Assembly: GCF_013623905.1 (NCBI RefSeq)
Contig: NZ_JABKDD010000018.1
Location: 1 to 64,000 of the forward strand
Length of the DNA: 64,000 nt
Direction of reading: 5' to 3'
Source: Brevibacterium sediminis
GTDB taxonomy: Bacteria > Actinomycetota > Actinomycetes > Actinomycetales > Brevibacteriaceae
A program made the translations under genes and the position numbers. This document shows positions 1-7,982 of the stretch, in pieces. The notes under the pieces were generated by a model, which was not told the DNA's origin, did no database searches, and was given only the letters and a program-made list of their open reading frames with translations. Position 1 is the first letter of the stretch, and each line of letters begins with the position of its first letter.

Positions 1-400
1 ACAATGGACATAGCGGTTCGAAGCTCCCTGTTTGACCGATAGGTTGTGCGGCCGCTTGCGGCCGGTACCGGTCCGGGATGAGGTCACTTCGGAACAACAC
101 TGTGATGAGTCACGCCCCCGGCAAGGGGCGGACAACCTTCTGATCAAGTTACCGAGGTGGGCCGAGTCGGTGCCGGCCGCACCACCCATGTGATCGGACA
201 AATCGGCCCGAAGACACCACCAAAAGGGGGTGGGTCACCGCCAGGTTGAGTCACGACCACGGGATGGAGAGGCCAGCACCTACTCTGCCAGCCGGTCCCA
301 GACCAGCCACTACCAAGACTCACAGCCGTCAGGTGTGTCTGAGGGGTGTCGCGCCGAGGCAACAGGCGGGCTGAGAGTTGTCGGCGGCATCGCGGCACCA
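1..400. other. Left edge without a recognisable gene
   Basis: I see no convincing coding region here. Open frames on both strands are short, lack ribosome binding sites and have atypical composition. The left boundary may cut away the context needed to interpret it. Confidence 0.5.
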
Positions 401-406
401 TACACT
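401..406 (+). promoter_or_regulatory. -10 box of a leaderless VOC gene
   Basis: TACACT lies 7 nt before the ATG at 414, and no ribosome binding site precedes that ATG. The spacing puts the transcript start at or next to the start codon. Confidence 0.5.
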
Positions 407-413
407 CCCGGTT

Positions 414-827
414 ATGGCCCTCAACGTGGAACGGATCGACCACATCGTGCTCAACTGCCGCGATGTGACGGCAACGGCGGAATGGTACGAACGAGTCCTG
501 GGCATGCGCGCCGAACGGTTCGGCCCCGCACAGCGAGTCGCGCTCGCCTTCGGTGATCAGAAGATCAACCTCCGCCCGATCGGCGCGGCCGACGATGATC
601 CGGACTGGGTGACGGGCAGCACCGAAGCTGCCGGGTCAGAGGATCTCTGCTTCATCACGACCACCACTCCCACCGCCGTCGCCGATCATCTCACCGACTG
701 CGGAGTCGAGATCGTCAACGGACCGGTGACGAAGGTCGGTGCCCTCGGGCCGATGACCTCGCACTACTGCCGCGACCTCGACGGGAATCTCATCGAAATA
801 GCGGTGTACCCCACTGCTGGGCCCTGA
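414..827 (+). CDS. VOC (glyoxalase/bleomycin resistance) family protein, GLOD5-like
   Basis: The 137-residue protein is a single vicinal-oxygen-chelate domain. It begins with RIDHIVLNCRD and contains GDQKINLRP, EDLCFITTT and the C-terminal DLDGNLIEIAVY, the usual landmarks of GLOD5-like proteins. The N-terminal His and C-terminal Glu are probable metal ligands. The substrate cannot be deduced; the family includes glyoxalases, dioxygenases and resistance proteins. I chose ATG 414 because the conserved domain starts there and a -10 box lies 7 nt upstream; an upstream in-frame TTG at 378 is less likely. The gene converges on the MFS-CBS gene with a 26-nt gap. Confidence 0.85.
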   Translation: MALNVERIDHIVLNCRDVTATAEWYERVLGMRAERFGPAQRVALAFGDQKINLRPIGAADDDPDWVTGSTEAAGSEDLCFITTTTPTAVADHLTDCGVEIVNGPVTKVGALGPMTSHYCRDLDGNLIEIAVYPTAGP

Positions 828-853
828 GCCGCCGACGGGCAGCAGAGCGAGGG

Positions 854-2923
854 TCACGCGAGTACGGACCCGACCGGCACCCGTTCACGCAGGTACCCCG
901 CGACGGCCATCCGGTTGATCGCCGAGCGGCTGACGATGCCGACCATACGTCCCTCGGGGCCGTCCACCACCGGCACCTTCTTCAGCTTCGCATCGGAGAG
1001 GGCGGCGACGGCATAAGCGATCGAGGCGTCGACGTCGATGGTGACGACCTCACGGTTCGCCAGGCGCATGACCTCGAGATTCGCAAGATCGGCCATGGCC
1101 TGGCTCAGATCATCCTCGGCGCCGATTGCGAACGAGTAGATCGATGTCGACGAAGGGCGGGCAGCCGACAGATAGCGCATCACGTCACCGTCGGAGAGGA
1201 AGCCGACCAGGTCGCCGTCGGCGTCGACCACCGGTGCTCCCGAGATGCCGCGATCGGTGAAGGTCCGCAGCGCCTCGAGCACGCTCTGGTTCGCCGACAG
1301 AGTGAACACCTCGGACTTCATGATCGCCGCGACGGTGGTCGGATCGACCGATCCCACCGTGATGTTCGCCGAGGTGGCCGACCGGTCGACCGGAACCGCC
1401 GAGGCGGCCGATAGTTCCGTCGCGTCGCCCATGGAAGCTGCGCCCGGGCCGGGTACGCCCGGGTCGGCGTCATCCGCCGAGTCACCCTGACTGTTGCGAC
1501 CCGCCCGACCGCCGCGGTCATGCCTCACCGAACGGTAGGCGAGGAACGCGAGCACGATGCCGATCACCGAGGTGGCCACCACAAATGCAACGGCACCGCG
1601 GAAACCCAGGAGCAGCGACGAGAGTTCGCTGCCGCCGGAGTTCAGGCGTGCCTTGCTCAGGGCACCGTAGACTCCGGCGGCCAGTGACGTACCGACGCAG
1701 CCGGCGATCTGGAAACTGATGGACACGACGGTGACACCATGCGGACTGGTCTCGTGATCGAGGTGGGACAAGGCGAAGGTCTGCGCGGGCCCGATGACGA
1801 ACGCCGTCGCCAACACCGCCGGGACGTAGAGCGCGCCGAAGATCACGAGAGACGTCTGCCCTGCCGCCAGTCCGACCAGGCTGACGAAGACGGCCATGAC
1901 GAGGAAGCCGATCGGGATCGACCACCGACCACTGTGGCGATCGAACAACCGTCCGGCTACGGGACCCAGAGCCACTGTGAGCAAGATGCCCGGGGCTAAT
2001 GTCAGCGAGGCGCCCAGCGGCGGAACATCGCGTGCTGCCTGCAGAAACAGGGGGATGATGACGTTCATCGCGAAGACGAACACAAGTCCGAGCATCGTCA
2101 TCACCACACCGAGCACGAACGGGGTGCTCGAGAACGGCCGCAGGTCGAGAAGCGGATGATCGATCCGCCGCTGGCGGGCGATGAACGCCCACAGTGCCAG
2201 CAGTCCGATCACTCCGGACGTCGCTGCCCACACGGCGGAGCCGCCGAATGCCGCGGTGACACCGTAGAGGATGCCGACGAGCGCCACGGCAACGAGCAGG
2301 AACGAGAGGGTGTCGAGGCGGGGTCGGCCGAGCTCGGCGACGGTGCGCAGGACGAGAGTTCCGGCGATGAGCACGATGAGACACAGACCGCCGAAGACCC
2401 ACATGAGCGTCGTCCACGGGGCGACGGTGAGCAGAGCTCCGGAGAGGACGATGGCCAGCGACGGTCCCAAGGTGGTCATCGCCGCCATGATGCCCATGTT
2501 CATCCCGAGCTTCTCGCGCGGGGAGACAGCCAGGGTGGTGTTCATGCCGATAGGGGTGAGCAGGCCAGTGCCGATCGCCTGCAGCAGTCGTCCGATGAGG
2601 AGGACGCCGAAGTTCGGCGCGAAGGCTCCGACGAGCGACCCGATGACCATGACCGCGACGACGCTGACGAACAGACTGCGGGTGGGGAACCGGTGATAGA
2701 GGACATTGGCGACCGGGACGAAGACCGCGGCGACGAGAAGGTAGGCCGTGGTCAGCCACTGGACCGTGGTCACGGCGACGCCGAAGTCGGCCATGATCGG
2801 GGTGAATGCGACATTGAGGAAGGTTTCGTTGAACGTGGCAAGGAACGCTGCGGCGGCGGCAACCGCGATCATCGGTCCCACACGTTCGGTCGCGTGCGGA
2901 CGGGAATGGGCAGGTGAGGTCAT
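854..2923 (-). CDS. DHA2-type MFS transporter fused to a C-terminal CBS domain pair
   Basis: The protein has 689 residues. Residues about 17-465 form a 14-helix drug:H+ antiporter of the EmrB/QacA type, with LIGRLLQAIGTGLLTPIG and a motif-C-like GPSLAIVLSGALL. A hydrophilic linker rich in Gly, Ala, Ser and Asp covers about 466-525. Two CBS motifs follow, from VAAIMKSEVFTLSANQSVLE to near the end, including GISGAPVVDADGDLVGFLSD and KKVPVVDG. CBS pairs usually bind adenine nucleotides, so ligand-gated export is a reasonable inference. The start is well placed: AGGAG lies 5 nt before the ATG. A close paralogue without the CBS tail lies at 22021-23479. The exported substrate is unknown. Confidence 0.88.
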   Translation of the reverse strand: MTSPAHSRPHATERVGPMIAVAAAAAFLATFNETFLNVAFTPIMADFGVAVTTVQWLTTAYLLVAAVFVPVANVLYHRFPTRSLFVSVVAVMVIGSLVGAFAPNFGVLLIGRLLQAIGTGLLTPIGMNTTLAVSPREKLGMNMGIMAAMTTLGPSLAIVLSGALLTVAPWTTLMWVFGGLCLIVLIAGTLVLRTVAELGRPRLDTLSFLLVAVALVGILYGVTAAFGGSAVWAATSGVIGLLALWAFIARQRRIDHPLLDLRPFSSTPFVLGVVMTMLGLVFVFAMNVIIPLFLQAARDVPPLGASLTLAPGILLTVALGPVAGRLFDRHSGRWSIPIGFLVMAVFVSLVGLAAGQTSLVIFGALYVPAVLATAFVIGPAQTFALSHLDHETSPHGVTVVSISFQIAGCVGTSLAAGVYGALSKARLNSGGSELSSLLLGFRGAVAFVVATSVIGIVLAFLAYRSVRHDRGGRAGRNSQGDSADDADPGVPGPGAASMGDATELSAASAVPVDRSATSANITVGSVDPTTVAAIMKSEVFTLSANQSVLEALRTFTDRGISGAPVVDADGDLVGFLSDGDVMRYLSAARPSSTSIYSFAIGAEDDLSQAMADLANLEVMRLANREVVTIDVDASIAYAVAALSDAKLKKVPVVDGPEGRMVGIVSRSAINRMAVAGYLRERVPVGSVLA

Positions 2924-3038
2924 GGAATCTCCTGACAGTCGGCGGATGTCAGCTGCTTGACCGTGCCGTGTCAGAAGTTGCTCGAGTGAACCTCGCGTGT
3001 CGTGTCATCGAAGCGCTGTGGCCAATGGGCCGTGATCG

Positions 3039-3067
3039 AATGTAGCAGATTTCGCCGATCTTCGTAA
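3039..3067 (-). promoter_or_regulatory. Promoter of the MFS-CBS gene
   Basis: On the minus strand TTACGA (3062-3067) and TACATT (3039-3044) are separated by 17 nt. The same pair with the same spacing precedes the paralogous MFS gene (23602-23630), and blocks of the roughly 110-nt leader are also conserved, which supports the assignment. Confidence 0.6.
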
Positions 3068-3098
3068 GCCGAGCCGGACCGATCGCTCCCGCCCACTC

Positions 3099-3172
3099 CC
3101 CCAATTACTACCCGACGGCGGCCCAGCAACCTTGCGCAAGGTTGCTGGGCCGCCGTCGGGTAGTAATTGGGG
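3099..3172. repeat. Perfect 74-bp palindrome, copy 1 of a dispersed family
   Basis: Two 37-nt arms meet without a spacer at 3135/3136. The arm contains AATTACTACC, GACGGCGG and CCCAGCAACC; the apex reads CTTGCGCAAG. Copies 2 and 3 lie at 21951-22016 and 25716-25780, with changes that preserve pairing. This copy lies between the divergent MFS-CBS gene and the kdp operon. It could act as an RNA hairpin, a terminator or a cruciform-forming repeat. Confidence 0.95.
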
Positions 3173-3185
3173 TGTTGGGGTTGTG

Positions 3186-3213
3186 TTGGGAGGTGTGAAG
3201 ATCGCGTTAAGAT
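3186..3213 (+). promoter_or_regulatory. Possible kdp operon promoter
   Basis: TTGGGA (3186-3191) and TAAGAT (3208-3213) are separated by 16 nt, about 170 nt upstream of kdpA. I see no clear KdpE site and no kdpF-like short hydrophobic ORF in this leader. Confidence 0.3.
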
Positions 3214-3382
3214 CGCCCGCCGACCGGCCCCTGCGGCGGTGGGATGGACGCATGTCATTCACTTCATCGCCGAGGCGGCCGACCGGACCGTCGCACGCTG
3301 CGTCCCGTACGGGGCAGGTCCGCTCAATGCGTTCTGAGCACTGCCCGTGCACCGAGTTCCGCTCCTCCCGGGAGGGCCGGTC

Positions 3383-5143
3383 ATGAGCTGGTTCGCTGGC
3401 ATCACGCAGATCCTGCTTGTCCTCGCTCTTCTGGCCGCGGCCCACGTTCCGCTCGGCAACTACATGGCCCGCGTGTTCCTCTCGGAGACCGACACCCGCG
3501 CCGAATCCGTCCTCTACCGCCTCACCGGCGTCGACTCGTCCTCGCAGCAGCGGTGGCGCACCTACTTCCTCTCGGTCCTCGGGTTCACGGCCGTCTCGCT
3601 TGTCGTCCTCTTCGGCTTGCTCCGCCTCCAACACGTCCTGCCACTGTCGAACGGCAAGTCGGATGTGCCCGTCGACCAGGCGATCAACACTGCGGTCTCC
3701 TTTGTCACGAACACGAACTGGCAGTCCTACTCCGGTGAGACGACGATGGGCTTCCTCGCCCAGATGGCCGGGCTCGCCGTCCAGAACTTCGTCTCCGCGG
3801 CCGTCGGCATCGCCGTAGCCGTCGCCCTCATCCGCGGGCTCATGCGCTCGAACTCCCTGTTCATCGGCAACTTCTGGGTCGACCTCACCCGCTCGACACT
3901 GCGTATTCTGCTTCCGCTCTCGGTGCTCTTCGCGATCATCTACATGGGACTCGGCGTCATCGACAATCTCACCCCTGACCAGGTCGTCCACACCGTCACC
4001 GGCGGCACCCACGCCGCCGACGCAGCCCAAGCCGGCAGCACCATCACCCAGACCATCCCCGGTGGTCCCGATGCCAGCCAGGAGGTCATCAAACACCTCG
4101 GCACGAACGGCGGCGGCTTCTTCAACGCGAACTCCGCGCACCCGCTCTCGGCTCCGAGCGCCCTGGTCAACCTCGCGAACATCTTCCTCATCCTCCTCAT
4201 CCCCTCGGCACTGCCGCGCACCTTCGGCATCATGGTCGGCAGCCGCAAGCAGGGCTGGGCGATCCTTGTGGCCATGGCCACCTTCTTCGTCCTCTCACTC
4301 GCCGCCGTCATCGCCCTTGAAACGACGACCACCACCCCGGCTTCCCACGCAGCGGGAGCCGCAATGGAAGGCCGCGAAACCCGTTTCGGCGTCATCCCCT
4401 CGGCTTTCTTCGCCGTGGCCACGACTCTGACCTCGACGGGAGCGATCGACTCGGCCCACTCGAGCTACTCAGGACTCGGGGGAGCGGTGCTCATGATCAA
4501 CATGATGATCGGAGAGATCGCCCCCGGCGGCGTCGGCTCCGGCCTCTACGGCATGCTCATCGTCGCAATCGTTGCCGTCTTCGTCTGCGGACTCATGGTC
4601 GGTCGCACTCCGGAGTTCCTCGGCAAGCGCATCGGCCGGACCGAGATCACCTTGGCGAGCACCTTCATCCTCGTCTCCCCGGCGCTGACCCTGATCGGCA
4701 CCGCCGTGGCCACGCTGTGCCCGGGCACGCTCGACTCGGTCCTCAACACCACCTCGGCGATCCAATCCTCCGGCCACGCAACCGCGCAGACCGCACAAAC
4801 CGCGACCCAACTCAACCCTCACGCCCTGTCCGAGATCCTCTACGCCTTCACCTCGGCGGCAAACAACAACGGATCCGCGTTCGCCGGCCTTGACGCGAAC
4901 ACCCCGTTCTTCAACATCGCCCTGGCGATCGCGATGCTGCTCGGCCGCCTCGTGCCGATCGGCGCCGTGCTCGCGCTCGCCGGAGCGTTGGCCAAACAGA
5001 CCCCCGCCGAGGCGAGCCCGGGCACCCTGCCCACCCACCGACCCCTGTTCGTCGGGGTCGTCGTCGGCAGCGGCTTCGTCATCAGCGCCCTCACCTTCCT
5101 CCCCGTGCTCGCACTGGGACCGATCAACGAAGGACTCATGTGA
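3383..5143 (+). CDS. kdpA: Potassium-transporting ATPase potassium-binding subunit KdpA
   Basis: KdpA (586 residues) is the membrane channel-like subunit that binds and passes K+ in the high-affinity KdpABC pump. The four selectivity-filter segments typical of the family are visible: [34 protein letters not shown] and [10 protein letters not shown]. Many hydrophobic helices separate them, and the length is normal. Start ATG 3383 has a GGAGG-type site just upstream; an earlier in-frame ATG at 3347 would add a non-conserved tail. The stop is followed after one base by kdpB, so the two are probably translationally coupled. Confidence 0.97.
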   Translation: MSWFAGITQILLVLALLAAAHVPLGNYMARVFLSETDTRAESVLYRLTGVDSSSQQRWRTYFLSVLGFTAVSLVVLFGLLRLQHVLPLSNGKSDVPVDQAINTAVSFVTNTNWQSYSGETTMGFLAQMAGLAVQNFVSAAVGIAVAVALIRGLMRSNSLFIGNFWVDLTRSTLRILLPLSVLFAIIYMGLGVIDNLTPDQVVHTVTGGTHAADAAQAGSTITQTIPGGPDASQEVIKHLGTNGGGFFNANSAHPLSAPSALVNLANIFLILLIPSALPRTFGIMVGSRKQGWAILVAMATFFVLSLAAVIALETTTTTPASHAAGAAMEGRETRFGVIPSAFFAVATTLTSTGAIDSAHSSYSGLGGAVLMINMMIGEIAPGGVGSGLYGMLIVAIVAVFVCGLMVGRTPEFLGKRIGRTEITLASTFILVSPALTLIGTAVATLCPGTLDSVLNTTSAIQSSGHATAQTAQTATQLNPHALSEILYAFTSAANNNGSAFAGLDANTPFFNIALAIAMLLGRLVPIGAVLALAGALAKQTPAEASPGTLPTHRPLFVGVVVGSGFVISALTFLPVLALGPINEGLM

Positions 5144-5144
5144 G

Positions 5145-7322
5145 ATGAGAACCATCACCGCTCCCGCCCTCCTCCAGGCAAGCCTGCTCGGGCTCAGAAA
5201 GCTCGACCCCCGCACCGCCTGGCGCAACCCCGTGATGTTCCTCGTCGAGATCGGCGCGGCCATCACCCTCATCCTCGCGATCGCCGATCCCAGCCGTTTC
5301 ACCTGGGCGATCAGCATCTGGCTGTGGCTGACAGTCGTCTTCGCCAACACCGCCGAGGCGCTCGCCGAGGGCCGCGGCAAGGCCCAGGCCGACTCCCTTC
5401 GGGCCAGCCGGGTCAGCGTCGACGCAACCCGCGTGCTGCCGGGCGGGGGCACCGAAACCGTGCCCGCCTCCCAGCTGCAGGCCGGGGACCGGGTGCTCGT
5501 GACCGCAGGTGAGACGATCCCCGGCGACGGCGACGTCATCGAGGGTGCGGCCACCGTCGACGAGTCCGCCATCACCGGCGAATCCGCGCCCGTCATCCGT
5601 GAGGCCGGCGGCGACCGCTGCGCCGTCACAGGCGGGACGAAGGTGCTCTCCGACTCGATCACCGTGACCGTCACCGCGAGCCCCGGAGAGAGCTTCCTCG
5701 ACCGGATGATCACGATGGTCGAGGGTGCGAACCGGCAGAAGACCCCCAACGAGGTGGCCCTCGGCGTCTTCCTCTCCGTGCTCACCCTCATCTTCATCCT
5801 GGTGGTGCTCAGCCTCGCCCCGATCGCCTCCTTCTCCGGCGCCCCGCAGTCGCTGACCGTGCTCATCGCCCTCCTCGTCTGCCTCATCCCGACGACGATC
5901 GGCGCGCTGCTCTCGGCAATCGGCATCGCCGGCATGGACCGGCTGGTCGCGGCGAACGTGCTCGCGAAGTCCGGCCGCGCCGTCGAGGCCGCCGGTGACG
6001 TGTCGACGCTGCTGCTCGACAAGACCGGCACGATCACGATGGGCGACCGGCAGGCCACCGACTTCGTGCCCTTGGGATCGACGACACCGGAACGGATCGC
6101 CGAGGCGGCCCGGCTGTCCTCGTTGGCCGACGACACCCCCGAGGGCAGGTCCGTCGTCACCCTCGCCGAGACGGAATTCCGCATCGACGCCGCCGGCCTC
6201 GAGGCCTATCCCGAGGCCGAATTCATCTCGTTCTCGGCGACGACCCGCCTGTCGGGGATCGTCCTGCCGGTTCGTGAGCAGGTCACTGAGCAGGATGGGG
6301 CGACTTCCCCCGCCGAGGTAGGCGCACATCGATCCGCGCGTACGCGGTCGACCGTCGTCGAGGTAGTCGGAAGGACTGGTGCGGGTGCGTCGTCATCCGC
6401 CGCGGTGGGGTTGGCCGCGGGAGTGGCACCGTTGCGTCGCACCGTGGTCAAGGGTGCGGCCAAGGAGGTCATCGCGTGGGCCCGCGACCGCGGGGCCGAG
6501 GTCCCCGAGGCCGCGACCGCCGAGGTCGAACGCATCAACACGGGGGGCGGCACGGCACTCCTCGTCGCTGAGGCTGTCGGGTCCTCCGCACGGGTGCTCG
6601 GGGTCATCGACCTGCGCGACATCGTCAAACCGGGCATGGCCGAGCGCTTCGCGACGCTGCGCGAGATGGGGATCCGGACGGTGATGATCACCGGCGACAA
6701 CGAGCTCACGGCCCGCGCGATCGCCCGGGAAGCCGGGGTCGATGACTTCCTCTCCGAGGCCACGCCCGAGGACAAACTCGCCCTCATCAAGACCGAACAG
6801 GCCGGCGGTCGGATGGTCGCGATGACCGGGGACGGGACGAACGACGCGCCCGCGCTCGCGCAGGCCGACGTCGGGGTCGCAATGAACACGGGCACGACCG
6901 CGGCGAAGGAGGCCGGCAACCTCGTCGACCTCGATTCGGATCCGACGAAGCTCATCGACATCGTCGCGATCGGTAAGCAGCTGCTCATCACCCGTGGGGC
7001 GCTGACGACGTTCTCGATCGCCAACGATGTCGCGAAGTACTTCGCGATCATTCCGGCGATGTTCCTGCTCGCGTTCCCGGGGCTCGGGGCGCTCAACATC
7101 ATGGGTCTGCACAGCCCCGCCTCGGCGATCCTGTCCGCGGTGATCTTCAATGCCCTCATCATCGTCGCCCTCATCCCGGTCGCGCTGCGCGGGGTGCGGT
7201 TCCGGGCGCGGACGGCCTCGTCGCTGCTGCGGATGAACCTGCTCGTGTTCGGCATCGGCGGACTCATCGTCCCGTTCATCGGCATCAAACTCATCGACCT
7301 CGTCATCGCGCCGCTGCTCTGA
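5145..7322 (+). CDS. kdpB: Potassium-transporting P-type ATPase catalytic subunit KdpB, with an N-domain insertion
   Basis: KdpB (725 residues) hydrolyses ATP to drive K+ uptake. Visible motifs are ITGESAPVI in the actuator domain, the phosphorylation motif DKTGTIT (Asp near residue 292), [13 protein letters not shown] and [12 protein letters not shown]. Family members are usually about 680-690 residues. The excess is an Ala/Ser/Arg-rich stretch of about 45-50 residues at roughly 376-428, between the segment TRLSGIVLP and the segment VVKGA of the nucleotide-binding domain. This stretch has no match in normal KdpB and is probably a surface loop. The ATG is one base after the kdpA stop. Confidence 0.96.
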   Translation: MRTITAPALLQASLLGLRKLDPRTAWRNPVMFLVEIGAAITLILAIADPSRFTWAISIWLWLTVVFANTAEALAEGRGKAQADSLRASRVSVDATRVLPGGGTETVPASQLQAGDRVLVTAGETIPGDGDVIEGAATVDESAITGESAPVIREAGGDRCAVTGGTKVLSDSITVTVTASPGESFLDRMITMVEGANRQKTPNEVALGVFLSVLTLIFILVVLSLAPIASFSGAPQSLTVLIALLVCLIPTTIGALLSAIGIAGMDRLVAANVLAKSGRAVEAAGDVSTLLLDKTGTITMGDRQATDFVPLGSTTPERIAEAARLSSLADDTPEGRSVVTLAETEFRIDAAGLEAYPEAEFISFSATTRLSGIVLPVREQVTEQDGATSPAEVGAHRSARTRSTVVEVVGRTGAGASSSAAVGLAAGVAPLRRTVVKGAAKEVIAWARDRGAEVPEAATAEVERINTGGGTALLVAEAVGSSARVLGVIDLRDIVKPGMAERFATLREMGIRTVMITGDNELTARAIAREAGVDDFLSEATPEDKLALIKTEQAGGRMVAMTGDGTNDAPALAQADVGVAMNTGTTAAKEAGNLVDLDSDPTKLIDIVAIGKQLLITRGALTTFSIANDVAKYFAIIPAMFLLAFPGLGALNIMGLHSPASAILSAVIFNALIIVALIPVALRGVRFRARTASSLLRMNLLVFGIGGLIVPFIGIKLIDLVIAPLL

Positions 7323-7328
7323 GCAATT

Positions 7329-7345
7329 CACCACTGCGGGTGGTG
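7329..7345 (+). other. Hairpin in the kdpB-kdpC gap
   Basis: CACCAC and GTGGTG flank a 5-nt loop 6 nt after the kdpB stop. It could be an RNA processing or stability element that sets subunit ratios, because the 87-nt gap is large for this operon. No U-tract follows, so a terminator is unlikely. Confidence 0.35.
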
Positions 7346-7409
7346 CACCGCTCTGAAGCGCCCGCCTGACCTCGTCGTTCACACTGACTACTCTGAAAGG
7401 ACCCTCATC

Positions 7410-7982
7410 ATGCTCCCCATCTTCGGCCGACAGCTCCTCACCGGGGCACGGATGCTTCTGGTGCTCACCCTCGTCGTCGGCCTCGCGTACCCGCTGGCGA
7501 TGGTCGCGATCGGTCGTCTCATGCCCGCCCAAGACGCGTCGATTCGCAACAGTGCCGGCGAGGTCGTCGGCAACGCCCGCCTCGCCCAGCCCGTGAGCGG
7601 GGACGAATGGTTCTTTCCTCGGCCTTCGGCCGGTGACTATGACGGACTCGCCTCGGGGGCGTCGAACCTCGCGGCGAACAGTCCCGAACTGCTCAAACAG
7701 ATCGCCGACCGTCGCTTCCAGATCGCTGAGCGAGAGCACGTCGACCCGGCGAGCATTCCTGCGGATGCGCTGAGCGCGTCCGCGTCCGGTCTCGATCCGG
7801 ACATCAGCCCTGAGTATGCTCGACTCCAGATCCCTCGCGTCGCGCGGGAGACGGGACTGAGCAGGAAGGACGTGACCGCGATGGTTCAGGCGAACACGCA
7901 GGATCCGCTGTTCGGCTTCATCGGTGAGCCTCAGGTCAACGTCGTCACTCTCAACAACGACCTCGCGAACGGCGGGCGCTGA
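7410..7982 (+). CDS. kdpC: Potassium-transporting ATPase subunit KdpC
   Basis: KdpC (190 residues) is the single-span accessory subunit that stabilises the pump and raises ATP affinity. It shows the expected N-terminal helix (MLLVLTLVVGLAYPLAM) followed by the soluble domain with GSNL-like SGASNLAANSP, VPADALSAS-like IPADALSASASGLDP and the conserved end DPLFGFIGEPQVNVVTLN. A GAAAGGA site precedes ATG 7410. Its stop overlaps the kdpD start by one base (TGATG). Confidence 0.95.
   Translation: MLPIFGRQLLTGARMLLVLTLVVGLAYPLAMVAIGRLMPAQDASIRNSAGEVVGNARLAQPVSGDEWFFPRPSAGDYDGLASGASNLAANSPELLKQIADRRFQIAEREHVDPASIPADALSASASGLDPDISPEYARLQIPRVARETGLSRKDVTAMVQANTQDPLFGFIGEPQVNVVTLNNDLANGGR

Noticed and set aside
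2156..2917. Long antisense frames over GC-rich genes, for example over the MFS-CBS gene
   Set aside because: They lack ribosome binding sites, have biased Arg/Asp/Gly composition and lie opposite well-supported genes; they are artefacts of high GC.
2949..3008. A 19-codon ORF in the leader of the MFS-CBS gene (minus strand)
   Set aside because: The paralogous leader at 23.5 kb lacks the ATG and the frame, and there is no ribosome binding site.
3173..3382. Possible kdpF or a c-di-AMP riboswitch before kdpA
   Set aside because: No short hydrophobic ORF of KdpF type and no recognisable ydaO-type conserved segments were found.
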